Shown here one piece after another: positions 24,501-36,699 of a DNA stretch of 64,000 nt. Location: NCBI RefSeq assembly GCF_017654505.1, contig NC_054534.1:12751071-12815070 (forward strand). Reading direction: 5' to 3'. Position numbers and translations under genes: made by a program. The first letter of the stretch is position 1. Each line of letters starts with the position of its first letter. The notes below the pieces were generated by a model. That model had not been told where the DNA came from, ran no database searches, and saw only the letters and a list, made by a program, of their open reading frames with translations. This DNA is from Polyodon spathula (taxonomy: Eukaryota > Chordata > Actinopteri > Acipenseriformes > Polyodontidae).

Positions 24501-24751
24501 CATTTGTAGTGTGTTTTGTCATATTTGCTCTTTTTACAAGGGACCCTTGTTAACTTGGCCTAACACTTAATTGGGTTGAAGTTCTTTATACTAAATGGAA
24601 CAGTGATATCAAAAGAAACTGCTCCCACAGCACTGCTAGAAAATTATCTGGCAAATGATAAGAACAGAGGAATGTTATCACACTATGTGTTGAAATAAAA
24701 AAATAAAGAAAAAACTTTAGGTTTCTCAATTTTTTAATTAAGTTTAGTGGA
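21554..24751. other. Intron sequence, no gene recognised
   Basis: Noncoding. One sub-block, 21920-22160, is less AT-rich and could be an old repeat or a conserved element. No exon-like reading with splice sites was found. Confidence 0.5.
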
Positions 24752-25476
24752 TGTGACAGAGATCAAATGATTCTTTGTATTAGTTCTCCCTCCTGACCTG
24801 TGAGGCAGCTGCATAAAGGGAACAGAATACCCTGGACTAAATGGCATGACAGTTTATTCCCAGGATTAGGTGGAAGTTGGCCATCTAGAAAGGGGGCAAA
24901 GCTACTGTATACAAACCCAATGACCCAGATGGGAAACACGTGGCATCTGCGAACTGGAGGAGTGGATGCGCTCGTTGACCAAGGGTTCATGGGTGAAGTT
25001 ATATAAAGGGAACATAGTGATGTGAATTGTTCCTTTGTGAAGGATAATGTTAAATTACCAGAAGGAGAATCTGTTCTGTGAAATGTGAGCATTTTGTTTG
25101 TTTTTGTTTGTCATTAATAATACTGTTTGTAATTATTTGGATGGTTAACATGATCCAGAGCTGTCGCCAAAGGCCAACACTAAAGCTGGATCAACAACAT
25201 TGCACTTTTGTTGTCACTAAAGAACTGTATTCAACACGAGCACTAGAGCACACACTACGGACTGGTGTTTGTGTATGTGTTACGTACACTATAAATAAGC
25301 AATACTATAAATAAGCAATACGCACCACTGTATTACTTCATTAACATTGTTATTATTTATTTCTGTTAGCCATCAGGCATTGGATTATGCAATTAAACCT
25401 TCATTGCACCTGGATTGTCATTGTTGGTCTGATTATTGATCAGTTGCACCTGCACACTGTTAGCCACTTTGCCACA
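24752..25476 (+). repeat. LTR-like repeat (possible solo LTR)
   Basis: Begins TGTGACAGAGATC and ends TTGCCACA, giving TG...CA ends, about 725 bp. It has a TATA-like GTTATATAAAGGG near 25000 and CTATAAATAAGCAATA units near 25290-25320. No matching target duplication was seen (GTGGA against TGGGT), so boundaries are provisional. Confidence 0.4.
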
Positions 25477-27363
25477 TGGGTCAATAGGTTTTGTCATCCC
25501 AAAGTGCTATTCCTGTTATAAGGAATATGCGTGTTTTAAAATAAAAATACAAAATACAAAATTTAAATGATTTTAATTACCATTTCATGGTAGACAGGAA
25601 AAGTTGTTGCAACGTATAATAAATTATTAAGAATAGATCATTTGGTTACCGTGCAAATTAAAAGTATGAAACTTAAATGACCAAATTAATCATGATATAT
25701 TACTGAGTCTAAATTATTTTTAAATTTACTCTCACGTCTCTATTTATCAATGTTCCAAAAGTTCACTCTTGTCACATTTTACTAAACATGTTTAAACTAA
25801 TAAATAAACAATTACCATAACGAACATTATCGTATTCATCATCATAAAGTGGCGTTCTTAAACTTTAAGGAACACACCTAAAGTTTGAGACTCATTGTCT
25901 GGAGCTTGGTGTTGTTTACATTATTGTTGATACACTGTGGTTTGAGGTTAAACCTTCATCTGCATATTTTAAGTGGATGGAAGCTGAAAATACTTCAACC
26001 AAAACTTCAAATACTTAAAAACACCCTTTTCTTATACCAATACAGTGCTAGAATGAATTTAATAGCAAAACTGTGTTTATCTTAAGTAATGCAATTGTGT
26101 GGAAACCTCAACATTTCTAGAAATATATTTCAAGGGCTATTCTCATACCTCTCATTAAATCTGCATTATGCCACACTCGCTCAAGCGCTCAACACTGCCT
26201 CAGGGGCTGGTTGTACTAAAAGGGATCCAGCCTCTGATCTGAGTGGCACTTCAGTGCTCTTCGAAAACTGAAGTCATGGCTTCTTAATTGCATGACTCAG
26301 AAGCAACTGAATAATATAGCTGTTTGCTCATCACTCATGACAACATTGTACCAACAATGAATTGTTTTGAATGATTGCTGCAGGAATGTCTTTGGATCGT
26401 TTCAAGACATACAAGGGAAGCAATGTTTTGTTATACTTGTTTGTAACATATTTTATTATTTCAGATGAAACAATCTTCATGCATGGCCCAGCTACAGAAG
26501 TTGTCACACACCCACAAATGTTTGAAACCAAAGTTATGCCACTGCTGCATAGGAAACATTCCCAGAAGATTTTGCAAGTTGTGAATTACAATTTGACAAC
26601 AAAATTCGTTTTGGAGGTAATTGAGGCAATTACATTGTAACATTTTCATTTTGTTTACAAATTACAATTACAAAGTACAAATTAGAACTCCATGATAGAT
26701 TTTTATGATGCTGGAAGGGCTTAAAATACACAATGGAAGGCTGCTACTGCACAATTGTGACCTGTTTATAAATGCTGTATTTAACTATTCAGTTTTATTG
26801 ATTGACACACAACACACTACAGGCTGAGCACAAAACAACTCTATACAAGCAGGACAGACCACCTTCTTCCAACCTTTACACAACTCAGCCACAATTGTCA
26901 TCACAGTCGTCGGCATAGACTGCTTTGTTTCACTATTGTGCGATGGACCTTTAATTTGTTTTATAATCAGCCTCCAAAAAATCCAACGTTCTAGAAATGT
27001 TTTTGAATTGACTGTTTGGTTTAGATTTACTTGGTTAACCAATTGTTCTAAGTTGTATCAAAGTTAAAAACTCTTAGAAAGACATTGCCATATTTACAGA
27101 GCTGTCCTTTAAAATAAACTTCTAATATCCATCATTAGACTAGTAGTGATACTGTATAATTATCATTACTCTCACATAGGTCTGGAACACCTCACTCATC
27201 ATTCTGAGGCATAGTTGAGGTTATGGTTTCATCTGTATTCATTTTACATTTGTATTGTCTCAGAGCCTGATTAATGGCTAATGAAACTTTCCCATGACTT
27301 TAAATTATACCCCACACCCCACACATGCATTAGACCACAAGTCATTGACAAATATGTACTTAC
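25477..27363. other. Intron sequence next to the 27364 exon
   Basis: AT-rich noncoding sequence. The 89-codon plus-strand frame at 26371-26640 has no recognised domain or splice context and is not called. Confidence 0.5.
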
Positions 27364-27527
27364 ATGCTGCCACTGGTCGAGAATTAGAGGCCTGTACCTC
27401 AGGAAGTACTTGAGGGGGAAATTTTCAACGTCCGGCCATGTTGAGGGATTGTTCCATGTAACTTCCAGTCTTCGAACATTATTAGGAACTGGGTTGGCTA
27501 CAAGCTTTTCTGGAGGGTCTGGTTTCA
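27364..27527 (-). CDS. CNTFR: CNTFR exon: first half of FnIII domain D3
   Basis: This 164-nt exon encodes the start of the second FnIII domain of CNTFR. It begins after a TATTTATCAG acceptor with TG, which completes a Val codon with the final G of the exon at 30974, giving the hallmark VKPDPPEKLVANPVP. Further on are RRLEVTWNNPSTWPD, FPLKYFLRYRPL and ILDQWQH, which match the known CNTFR domain almost residue for residue. It ends in phase 0 at a perfect donor (CAT|GTAAGT). It contributes to the ligand- and gp130/LIFR-facing hinge of the cytokine-receptor module. The following intron is about 26.6 kb and is full of transposons. Confidence 0.96.
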
Positions 27528-28016
27528 CTGATAAATAAGATAAAATGAGTTTAGACCATTTATGTACTTGTCAGGAAGACTGAAGATCAACAGGCAGTAT
27601 CTAGTCCCTCTTTTCATCCGCCAAACCTGGGTGCTACCAAGCTACTGAACCCTAGTTGTAGCACACATTGTACTGAATGTCCCAGAGTTTCATTTAGTGT
27701 ATATCATACAATTCAAATGCTACATACATCATAAACAGACTGGGCTTATTCTAACTTATTTTAGTTGAAAACAGCCACATTTTAAAAGTGGTAGCCAAGT
27801 TATCATTTCAAGTGCCACATTCTTACAATTCACAATGCATTCTCCCCCATCAGATATACTCTTTATACGGGCAAGAATCCCACTGCAAATATTGTATTGC
27901 AGCACGTGTAAAGTTGTGTTTTAATGATATACGGAGCATACTATATTCATAGCAAATAGTTGGCAGGCCACCACCTTATATGTATATTTCCTAGATGAAA
28001 TAAACAAAAGCTACCC

Positions 28017-28142
28017 AAGAGTGCTGGAACTTGGGATGCGACAGCACCCCTTGGCTTTGCATGGCTTCCATCATATACAGGGGTTACAGTTTTGTTCAAT
28101 GGCTTTCAGCACCCCCACTTTAAAAATTATTCTAGTGCCACT
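28017..28142. mobile_element. Short MITE-like repeat
   Basis: AGAGTGCTGGAACTTGGG at the left is loosely mirrored by ATTCTAGTGCCACTG at the right, with TTCAGCACCCCCACTTT inside. The pattern resembles an old, imperfect inverted-repeat element. The call rests on weak symmetry and memory of similar fish repeats. Confidence 0.3.
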
Positions 28143-29116
28143 GAAGCTATCTGCTTGCATGACTGTTGGACATTCTTATATGTGGTGTCCTGAATCCTTT
28201 CCCCACCCACCCTTATGTTTCTTTTAAGCTTTTTTTCTTCCTATTAACTCCTGACTGCTACATTTTCTTTGGCCTGATTGCATGTTTTGGAAGAAATTAA
28301 TTTATTGTCAACTATTTTTGTGTCATTTTTGTTCATAATTGAACACATAATTCACCAATGCCACTGAATGTATTTTAGTTATGACTACTTGCTTTGGTCA
28401 AATAAAATAAATTATCCAAGTACCTACTGGCACAGATAAAATGTAAAGCTACAAGAAATACATGTAGTCTATGCATTGATGCACTTTCATTTAGTATTTA
28501 AATAACAACAGTTTTATTTTTCTTATTTTCGCAGTTTTGTGATTTTTCCAACCAGTACCTGATGTATTATACAAATTAATGGGAACAATATACAAATGTA
28601 ATACTTACTCAACCAATGATGCTCCACTGTTTGACTGACAAGCCAATTTGAGGGCCATTTTAAAAAATCTGTCGCATTTGGTGATTTTGGCGAGCAGTAA
28701 AATAATCACAGTTTTATTTTTAAAGAATACTCACATTATAAACATTAGGCAAAGTAACCAGGTCCTGAAAATACTTCTGAACTCATGTCTCTAGATCAAA
28801 TAGTTAATGTAGAACCCCTTTGTGATTGATAGCAACCACCAACTGTTCTTTACAAAGCTATGTTAAAGGTGCCTTCAAAGAACCAATTACAGGTATATGC
28901 TTTCCAACCCAAATCTTCAACTCATTTTCAAGTGTTTCATATGATCACAACCATTACATCTCTACAACTCAGAGATACCAGAACATCCCAACTTCATCAA
29001 AAACAGTAAGTAAAATAATAATATGATGTTTCTAGGATATCTGTTATTCTTATAAGAGATGTAATCTCAAAATGATTTCCATTATAATAAGAGGTACCCT
29101 AAAAACTAGGGCTTCT

Positions 29117-29230
29117 GCAGGGCTTCTCAAACTCGGTCCTGGGTACCCCCCGTGGCTGCTGGTTTTTGTTCCAACGAAGCTCTCAATTAATTAACTAGAC
29201 CTTCAATTGAACTGATACTTTGCTTAATTA
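29117..29230 (+). repeat. Fragment of a hAT-type or other DNA repeat
   Basis: CAGGGCTTCTCAAACTCGGT, followed by TGCTGGTTTTTGTTCCAAC, is the kind of 5' terminus found in dispersed nonautonomous elements of fish. No matching right end was seen, so it is truncated or diverged. Confidence 0.4.
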
Positions 29231-30973
29231 TAACTTTTTACTTGTTTTCAGCTCTTAAACAGCTGCATACTTCAAGTTACATGTGTGTCTATGTGTGGAC
29301 AAGTTGCTGAAACCTGGGGATAATGTCTACTTATAGTATAAGTTTAAACTTTAAAAAACGTTGATTGGTTGATTTCTCATGTGTGATTTCAAATAATTAT
29401 AGAATCAACACTTTTTTTTAGCATATCAATAACTGCCCACATTCTATAAGGTAGACCATAGAACATGGTAGAACTACAATAGTTCATAAGATCCTTCAAG
29501 AATGCCTGAGGAACTGTCACAGTAATATATTAAATAATTACCAAATGGTTAGCATAGGAGCCCTATTTGTATAACTAGGACTATTCCCCAATTGGTGTTG
29601 ACTACATATACAGTATATAAGGTAGGTCTAAAATGTCTGTTCTGGGGAAAGCAGCCTCATGTTGGCATTGCAGAAAAAAAATCTCTTTGTCCAAAAAATA
29701 CATTTCTATGGAAACCAAAGTTTGCCATTCAGACTGGAAAGCAGAGTGGTATTGTCGGCAACACAAGTCTACAATAACTCAGCACGCAATTCTGCTGATC
29801 TCCTATACTGCTGAGGTGCATGGGAACAGAGAATGCATGGTGCAATTTCTATTATGTTCTGTAACATTAGGAGTTTGTTCTGTTTGCTCTGAGGTTTAGC
29901 TTGTACGTATTGCACACTTTAGACAAAGTGGCTGTCAAATGTGCAACCCCCACCCAGTGTCACTCACAGTTTGAAAATCACTACCACGAGTTAGAATTTT
30001 TATGTCTTAAAATCTGGTGTGGCCAAACTTGACTGTTGTTAATCCTAAAAGGAATTACAACAACAAATACAACAACAAAACTTAACATAAAATGTAAGTT
30101 GTTCTGTCTGTGACTAAGGAATTTCCATATGCAAATTGGAACGGTGTTTTTGTAGCTATTAAATGCTGAACAATCACAATTCAATTTCGGTTGGGTAAAA
30201 CAATCTAGATTGATTCTATTTCTAAAATGTCTAATGTCCCTTGAAATGTCCGATTTCAACCCTTTGTCGTGCTTGGGGTACACTTTATTTTGGGTTGTAC
30301 TGCAATAATCCTGCCCTTCCATTTTTGTTGCTGTTCTGTTTATGTATGCGGTATGAAGTCATGCATGCAAACACTTAATTTTGTTGCCTTGAACCAGGGA
30401 TTTTGCTTATGATTTCATGTATGTCTGGTGTAAAATCTCATGAAATTGTTTAGGGAGAAAGGCAATATTGTAATCTGTGATAAGCAAGTGGTTGCAGTGG
30501 TTCCCAGATGGCATGATGTCATACAACAAAACACAGAGGTTGTGCAACCCAAGCAACATTGCTCATGCTAAATATTAGTTTTTTTTATTTATTTATTTTT
30601 TTACAATGAACCAGCAAAAAATAGAGGTTGTAGTTTGTTAACCTCCTTCTATTTTGATTCCAAATGCCTTCTGGTTTAGAACATCATGTTGGATATGGGT
30701 AATTAAATTAATCTAAAGAACACACACACACACTGTTGCCTCTTTTTTTTGATTAACCTACTTGTTTATTATTCGCCTTTCAGATCATTAAATGAAACTT
30801 TGTTTTAAAGCAGCTTGAATGGGAACCAATAGGCAAGACTGAGAATCTTCAGTTGGTTTAAGCAGTGGCAAATCTAAAAACTGCCACTGTTCAGATTATT
30901 TCTTTTAGATCTTTAAAACATTGGGAACTTTTGACCTCAGATCTGTAAAAGTAATAAACAGAAGCGTACATAC

Positions 30974-31140
30974 CTATGGAAAACTCATCAAATGATATGT
31001 ATGTAGAGGAGTTCCCCAGCGCATTGATTGCTACAACATTCACTTTGTACTTGTTGGTGGAGAATAGCTCAGGGTATTTCACGTGGCACCGGTTCTTATG
31101 GACTGTATCTTTCTGGACTTCAAGTTTCTTGTTTCCATGT
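30974..31140 (-). CDS. CNTFR: CNTFR exon: second half of FnIII domain D2
   Basis: This 167-nt exon has acceptor TTTTCTCAG and donor G|GTATGT. It completes an AAA codon from the upstream exon, reads 55 codons, and ends with the single G that starts the next exon's Val codon. Recognisable CNTFR segments are HGNKKLEV, KNRCHVKYPELFSTNKYKV, INALGNSS and ISFDEFSI. NSS is a potential N-glycosylation site. Mammalian CNTFR, as I recall it, has VCEKD here, but this copy reads VQKD, so one Cys codon appears to be missing while the downstream NRC cysteine remains. All splice features are normal, so I treat it as a real exon. Confidence 0.95.
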
Positions 31141-31436
31141 CTGAGAAAAGCAAAGGATAATTACAGAACTATGGCAATTCATTAGGAATATACGCTTAAT
31201 GATATATGGAGAAATATGGGAAAAAAAAATGTAAGTATATAAATTATCAGGCACTCTGATTTTCATTTTTCATGTATTTCTTATTTTCTTCAACTAAAAA
31301 AAAATTGGGTAAAACTGCGTTTGAGATTTCACTTCATTTTTCACATAAAAGGTTTACCAAACTGGCTGAAGCTTTTGTTGTCTTTTGTATAGTTGTGATA
31401 TATTTTTCAGCAGACTGTTTTTGTGATTGTTTTGAG

Positions 31437-31438
<2 letters not shown>

Positions 31439-31510
<72 letters not shown>
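31439..31510. repeat. (TA)n microsatellite
   Basis: About 36 TA units. Confidence 0.97.
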
Positions 31511-31511
<1 letters not shown>

Positions 31512-31589
31512 CTAAGGAAATTAAGTGGAACTGATGGAAGCAGACATTTTCGATGAATATCTGAGCAGCCTGTGAAGTTTTTTAAACAG

Positions 31590-31921
31590 TATCCACTGTT
31601 AAAATAAAGTGTCCTTGTGGCATAGAATCAAGGTCAAGGCTGGTCTGTGCCCTTGAATTATTAGACCTGGACACAGAAAGCTGCAGTTTAGCACTCTTCA
31701 CAAAGCACAGGAACAAAACAAAAAAATTCAACAAAGCACGATAAACAAACAAGCTTTGGTATCCCGGTGTTTGAAAAAAGAACACAACTCTCGCTGACCT
31801 CCATCTTTCTCTCCACGCTCCTGCACACTCACTCAAAACAAGCACTCCATTTTTTTTTATATCATGTGGCCAGGGGTTGATTGACAATGAATCATCCATT
31901 ACCACCTGGCTACATTCCACA
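31590..31921 (-). repeat. LTR-like repeat
   Basis: On the minus strand it starts TGTGGAATGTAGCCAGGTGG and has a TATA-like GATATAAAAAAAAATGG about 60 bp in, as in retroviral-type LTR promoters. No target duplication was recognised and the other boundary is unclear. The 112-codon minus frame over it is not considered a gene. Confidence 0.3.
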
Positions 31922-32656
31922 CTTTTTCAATTAACTAATAAACACATTTCACCAAACTTAACTAGCATGTAGCTGTGCAAACAGCATCCATCTTGGCTAC
32001 AAGCTGTCCACCCAGTCCTCAACTAAGTAGAACAGACAGACAGACAGACACACACACACAAATACATTTGCATTCCTATATTTATGGGGACTTCTCCTTG
32101 ACTCTCACTATATTTTTATTTACTATTTCTAACTCCAGTAAGACAAAATTCCAATAGGTTGAAAGTTGACACCAAACTAAATATTTTGGCACTTTTTTTT
32201 TTTTAAAGGCATATTTAGTTCTTAAAAAGCTGATTTACAAAGTGGGGACGTCCCCACAATGTTGTTTTTTCAGGAGTTACTATCTTTGTGGGGACATTTT
32301 CTCAAATGTTGTCCACACATTGATAGTAATACCTGCCCCCCCCTCCCACACACACATACACACCATCTGCTCTGCCACAGTCATACTACTGCAACATGTT
32401 TCTTATTGAACAGAACAGTATTGCAGGAGGGAGCTTAAATTTGTTTACAAACTTCTATGACACAAAATGTTTTCAAGTGCTGGTATGATGTCCATTGCAA
32501 ATAAATTATACAGTCTGTTCAGGTTCATTCCCCAGTTGAATTAAGAAAAAGACATGGAAGGAAAAACATAAACAATCTTGACTATGTTACAACTATTGTG
32601 GAAATGTGTTAACCTTTTAAGCCAAGTGCACAACCCGGTCTTAAATGTACACTTAC

Positions 32657-32774
32657 TTTACAGAGACTTCAAACTCGGTGGGGATGTACGATGGGCGAGG
32701 CAGATGCCAGGTGCAGTAGAAACCCTTTGGGTATGTGTTTGATCGACATGTCACAACAGGTTCCTTTGGAGGCT
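32657..32774 (-). CDS. CNTFR: CNTFR exon: first half of FnIII domain D2
   Basis: This 118-nt exon encodes PPKEPVVTCRSNTYPKGFYC, then TWHLPRPSYIPTEFEVSV, the opening of the first FnIII domain of CNTFR with its conserved first disulfide (TCRS to FYC). The donor AA|GTAAGT is strong, and the two trailing bases join the A at 31140 to make a Lys codon. The acceptor is TTTCCTAG, with AG as the first exon bases; an alternative AG two bases further in is possible and would change the phase at the join. The upstream exon it must pair with (Ig-like domain) was not found in 32775-64000, so it probably lies beyond the window. Confidence 0.94.
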
Positions 32775-34325
32775 CTAGGAAAATCAGAAAAAAGAAAGTA
32801 AAAATTAAAGTACTTGATTAGTATTGTGTAACCTTGGGAAACAAAGGGACAAGACTATCACTGCCCCCCTCTCCCAAAAAAAGATAGTCATTAAATTCAT
32901 TGTCCATCTTATCAGTTTCTCATGTACAGTAACATTTGTTTTTCAACCAAATAACCCACTCAAGTCCAACTACAAGATAAGTCTCTTATTTTCAGTGATG
33001 CATACATTACACTGCTAGATTTCAAACTGCTCACTCAGACCTGTTGTCATGGAGATGGATGCCATTTCCTTATATTTGATTAGATTTCTCTATCACTTTG
33101 TCAAGTGCTGTTTCCAATAGGTTGACATGGTCTGCAATTTACTAACATTTTGTAAGTTAATATAACAAAGAGAATAAAATAAATCAGAGGGTATTCAATA
33201 GACCCTACATCACATTTTTGAGGTGATTTGGTTAATTATCAGGTGTTCATGTTTCAAAAAATAGGATTTAATTAAAGACTGGAGTAAACTGATTTGAGAA
33301 TAGGCACCAGCAGGGTTCTGCAGGGCTTTTAAAGGAAATAAAGTTGAAGCATGGGGTCTACCCTTATTTGTTTACATTGGGGCTTTTGCTTGTTTTAAAG
33401 TTGACTGGACCAAAATAAGAGACATTTTTCACAAAGGGAATCAATGGCTGAGCCTGGGTTCTTGAGCTCTAAACTCCATGACAAAAATCAAACTGTCTTC
33501 TCCAGCTGTGCATAAATTAAAGTTACTGTAAAAGCTTGTATACAGTAATAATGTCTGCAAAACTTACTCCATTAAATCTCCTTTTTATTTATCCATATTA
33601 ATGTAGAGGCAGCAGGCTTAGGTTTCGGTTCCAAATTGACTCATAGGTAATTCTACAAAAAAGCTGTTTATTTTATTCAGCTAATTTTACCCACATCTCA
33701 CAAGCCACCACGTCCAGCTGAAAAGCTCTGACCAGTTCAGAACTACAGTGATATTACTATACCAGCAATTATTTGATTTTATCACAGGATTGTATTTTGA
33801 GCAAGGGACCAAGAATACCAAAACACATTCCTAATGCAAATAATGCTGAAGGGATTATGTTTTTATTTAATTTATTTTAATATTGTGTGCCTAAACAATA
33901 TAGTTGCCTAGACTTTACAGTCTAGTGAATGCTGTCTATCCACTGTCAGTGGACAGAGAAAGGAAGAGAGATAAAGCAAGGGATTAATGTCTGGAAAAGC
34001 TTAATACCCAGAAAGGCACAGCTTCCCAGTGAATGAAGTGCATGACCTGGAATTCCAGCATTGAGCCTATTGGTCCCACTCAGCCTTGCACACATCAGGA
34101 GGTTAATACCGCAATAGAACCGACTCCCAGGGAAGCCTTTCTTGAGGGAAGCAGAGGGCAGAGAAACATGGGTTTCTACTACAGTATATACTTTGCTCAA
34201 AATATCACAGGATAACTGTTTCACCTTTATAAAAAAAAAAAAAAAAAAAAAAAAATATTTTTTGTCACAGCATAGCAACAATCTCTGTTGCACTGCCATA
34301 GAGATTTTAACAGCAACTAGTATGA
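32775..34325. other. CNTFR intron upstream of the first recognised exon
   Basis: AT-rich noncoding sequence. No Ig-domain exon was detected. The A25 run at 34231-34255 is adjacent. Confidence 0.5.
34231..34255. repeat. Poly-A tract
   Basis: 25 consecutive A residues. Confidence 0.95.
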
Positions 34326-34330
34326 TACAC

Positions 34331-34749
34331 TGTGACAAGCTGGTGAGTGGATAGAGGCCCAGAGACAGACTGCAATTCAAAAAAATAATACTTTTATTAC
34401 AATTAAACACCAAATAAAAGGGCACAAGGGCCAAAACAAAGGGATTTAAACACAATTAGAAAGACACAAAACAAGACTTACAAAAATAAAGGTTTCCAGG
34501 CTGGGCGATGCCTTCACTGGAACAGAAAATACAAAAGCCAGCAAGCACAAAAAACCAACTTGCTTCCTCAGCTCCCTCCTCTCCCCAATGGGAAGCCGAG
34601 GGCTCCCTTTATGTCAGGTGGCTGGGTGCTGATTGATCGTTAATTACTCTAATCAACCCCAGCCACCTGAACACAATAAACCTAGGCAGGTAGGGGAATT
34701 TAACCCCATAACTGGCAATTTATAAAGGGCAGAGCTCTGCTCTGCCACT
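34331..34749 (-). repeat. Solo LTR with 5-bp target duplication
   Basis: A 419-bp block is flanked by TACAC on both sides (34326-34330 and 34750-34754). On the minus strand it begins AGTGGCAGAGCAGAG (probably TG... with one altered terminal base), has TTTATAAATTGCC near its start, an AATAAAAGT polyadenylation-type signal, and ends GCTTGTCACA. There is no internal coding region, so it is best read as a solo LTR left by LTR-LTR recombination. Confidence 0.6.
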
Positions 34750-34754
34750 TACAC

Positions 34755-35467
34755 ATTATTTTTATTTATTTTTTCCCTGCTTTTTTCTACGTGTAAGTGC
34801 ACAATGTTATGTTACTTTTTATTTAAACTCAGATTTACTGTGTCTTTTGATACAAAAAAAAAAAAAAAAAAAGTGTATATTTACAGGATGGCATTGATTG
34901 TATACGTGTTTTTATAAAGAAAACTTAAATTCCAAGCCAGTTTTAGTCTATATAAAAATGCATTGAAATGAGAGATGGACCAATTCAACTGTAACTGGTT
35001 AAAACTATCATGTGTTGACCTTTGTAAAAATACATTTGGCTGAATTGCTTAATACATTGTGTACAATGCTGATTAACCTTTAGAGTGTGTTGGAAGCATA
35101 CTTTACATTCTTTTGTTCTTCACTAAAGCAACATTCTGCTAATAATATTGCGAATGCTGAATGACTTTATTGTGCAGGTCTGGGGAAAAGGTATACAGCT
35201 TTGAAGCTGTATGATTGCTTTCTAGTTCAAATAATATTCTTTAAATGTCCATATTTCATATCATATTATATACCACCCCGATTTACGATATTTAAAATAA
35301 TATCTTTCTTTATGATCACTAAGTCAAACAACAATGTTAAACAATCCAAAGACAGGTCTTTTTGGGCTGCATTAGTGCTTTTTTTGGCTATAGTATACAG
35401 TAATACAGGCTCCTATAATCCTTTTCCATTGTGAAAGAAGTCAATTTTATGTATAAGCCTCCCCTAT
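34755..35467. other. Noncoding sequence, nothing recognised
   Basis: AT-rich sequence with an A-run at 34854-34872. Confidence 0.5.
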
Positions 35468-35597
35468 CCTTTATGAAAAAAAAGTAGTATACTCAAAGTA
35501 TGCTTAGTTCAAAATAGTAAAGTTTACAGTTTACTAAAACCATCATATTTTGACACAAGTATACTTGCAGTATACTACTATTTTTTTTTTTATAAGG
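35468..35597. mobile_element. Palindromic MITE
   Basis: CCTTTATGAAAAAAAAGTAG followed by TATACT is mirrored by AGTATACTACTATTTTTTTT and TTATAAGG. The inverted arms are about 35 bp with few mismatches, in a 130-bp element of no coding capacity. Confidence 0.55.
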
Positions 35598-35824
35598 GCT
35601 GTCCCCGAACACCTCACAGGCCTACCCTTCTGAGTTCTCATTTCATGACAACAAAAGTAATTTAAGACTATTGAGAGAAAGATAACAATTCTAAACTGTA
35701 GCAAATTTAAAAACAACTCTAATTAAATGATAGGGAACCAGGTATAGTCAAGCAGTCAGGCAAAAATCACACACCTAAATGAAACTGATGATAATTATTT
35801 CCTTTGGACAGATATTGGAAGTTT

Positions 35825-36271
35825 TTGTCTCGGTGGCGTGGCACCAGGACTGCACCTGGGAGGTTTACCAACAATGGTATTCCTTCCTGGTGTGGAGACA
35901 GTTTCTGTCAACAATAATAAGAGTAATCCAAAGGAAAACAAAACACGAGAAAAACTACGAACAGTTCTGCTATCAGCAGCGTCTTGCAGCCACTGCTATC
36001 CTTCTTGCCCTTTATCTTTAAAAAGTGCCATGTTTTGTTTATTTGGTCTCTTGGGGTCTTTTCCTTATTTCAGCTCTTCGAACTATCCTCCTACCGGCTT
36101 TTCTCCTACACGGGCAAGCCCAAGGGAATCACAGCACATTATTTTTATTGGCTAATCGTTCCAACCAAGACCCATCTCCCTACCACTCAGAGAGAGCCAA
36201 GTGACACACCCTCAACCCACCCCCTCAGGAACACACATGCGTCAAACAGCCAACACAGACCTCGCCCTGCT
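35825..36271 (-). repeat. LTR-like repeat
   Basis: On the minus strand it starts TGTAGCAGGGCGAGG, is less AT-rich than its surroundings, and includes CCAATAAAAATAATG and GACCAAATAAACAAAAC. These are LTR-like features, but no target duplication was found. The overlapping plus-strand open frames (35779-36349) are in different frames with no domains and are not genes. Confidence 0.35.
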
Positions 36272-36699
36272 ACAACAAGGAAAGTATATCAAAAAAGTAC
36301 AATTGAATGGTATGGATTTCCCCTTACAATTATTCCAGATTCTCTTTAAAAATTTCTAAATTGTTCCAATGGTTTAAAAAAAAAAAAAGCTTATAACTAG
36401 GGCCTTGAGAAATTCATGGCAGAAGACTGATTCAGGCACAGTTCTGTCCTAAACCTCAAAATTAGGGGTGTGCAGAGAACCCGTTACCCGTATTTATAAT
36501 CTTACTTGTACTTGGAAACCAATAATCAGATGAATACTCATATTCAAATTTTACCTCCAGAAATTGGTGGTATTACTTCTACTCAGTGTCCAATTAAAAT
36601 GATCTACAGAATGATTAAGTAATTAACACATCAACCACTGGCTAATTATAAAACATTGCCTAATAATGCCCATTATACTGTACTACTGACAGATTTCTT

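Larger units (their letters stand above)
27528..30973. other. CNTFR intron (3.4 kb)
   Basis: Intron between two recognised exons. It contains two small repeat fragments (listed separately) and otherwise AT-rich sequence. Confidence 0.8.
31141..32656. other. CNTFR intron (1.5 kb)
   Basis: Intron bounded by good splice sites. It holds a (TA)n tract and an LTR-like repeat. Confidence 0.85.

Noticed and set aside
26371..26640. 89-codon plus-strand open frame resembling a peptide with TFAM-like composition
   Set aside because: No domain could be named; likely chance in AT-rich DNA.
33946..34455. 169-codon minus-strand open frame
   Set aside because: It runs through a poly-A tract and part of a solo LTR, with no recognisable domain or splice context.
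35779..36349. Overlapping plus-strand open frames of 80-121 codons
   Set aside because: Different frames over an LTR-like block, with no domain and no conserved start.
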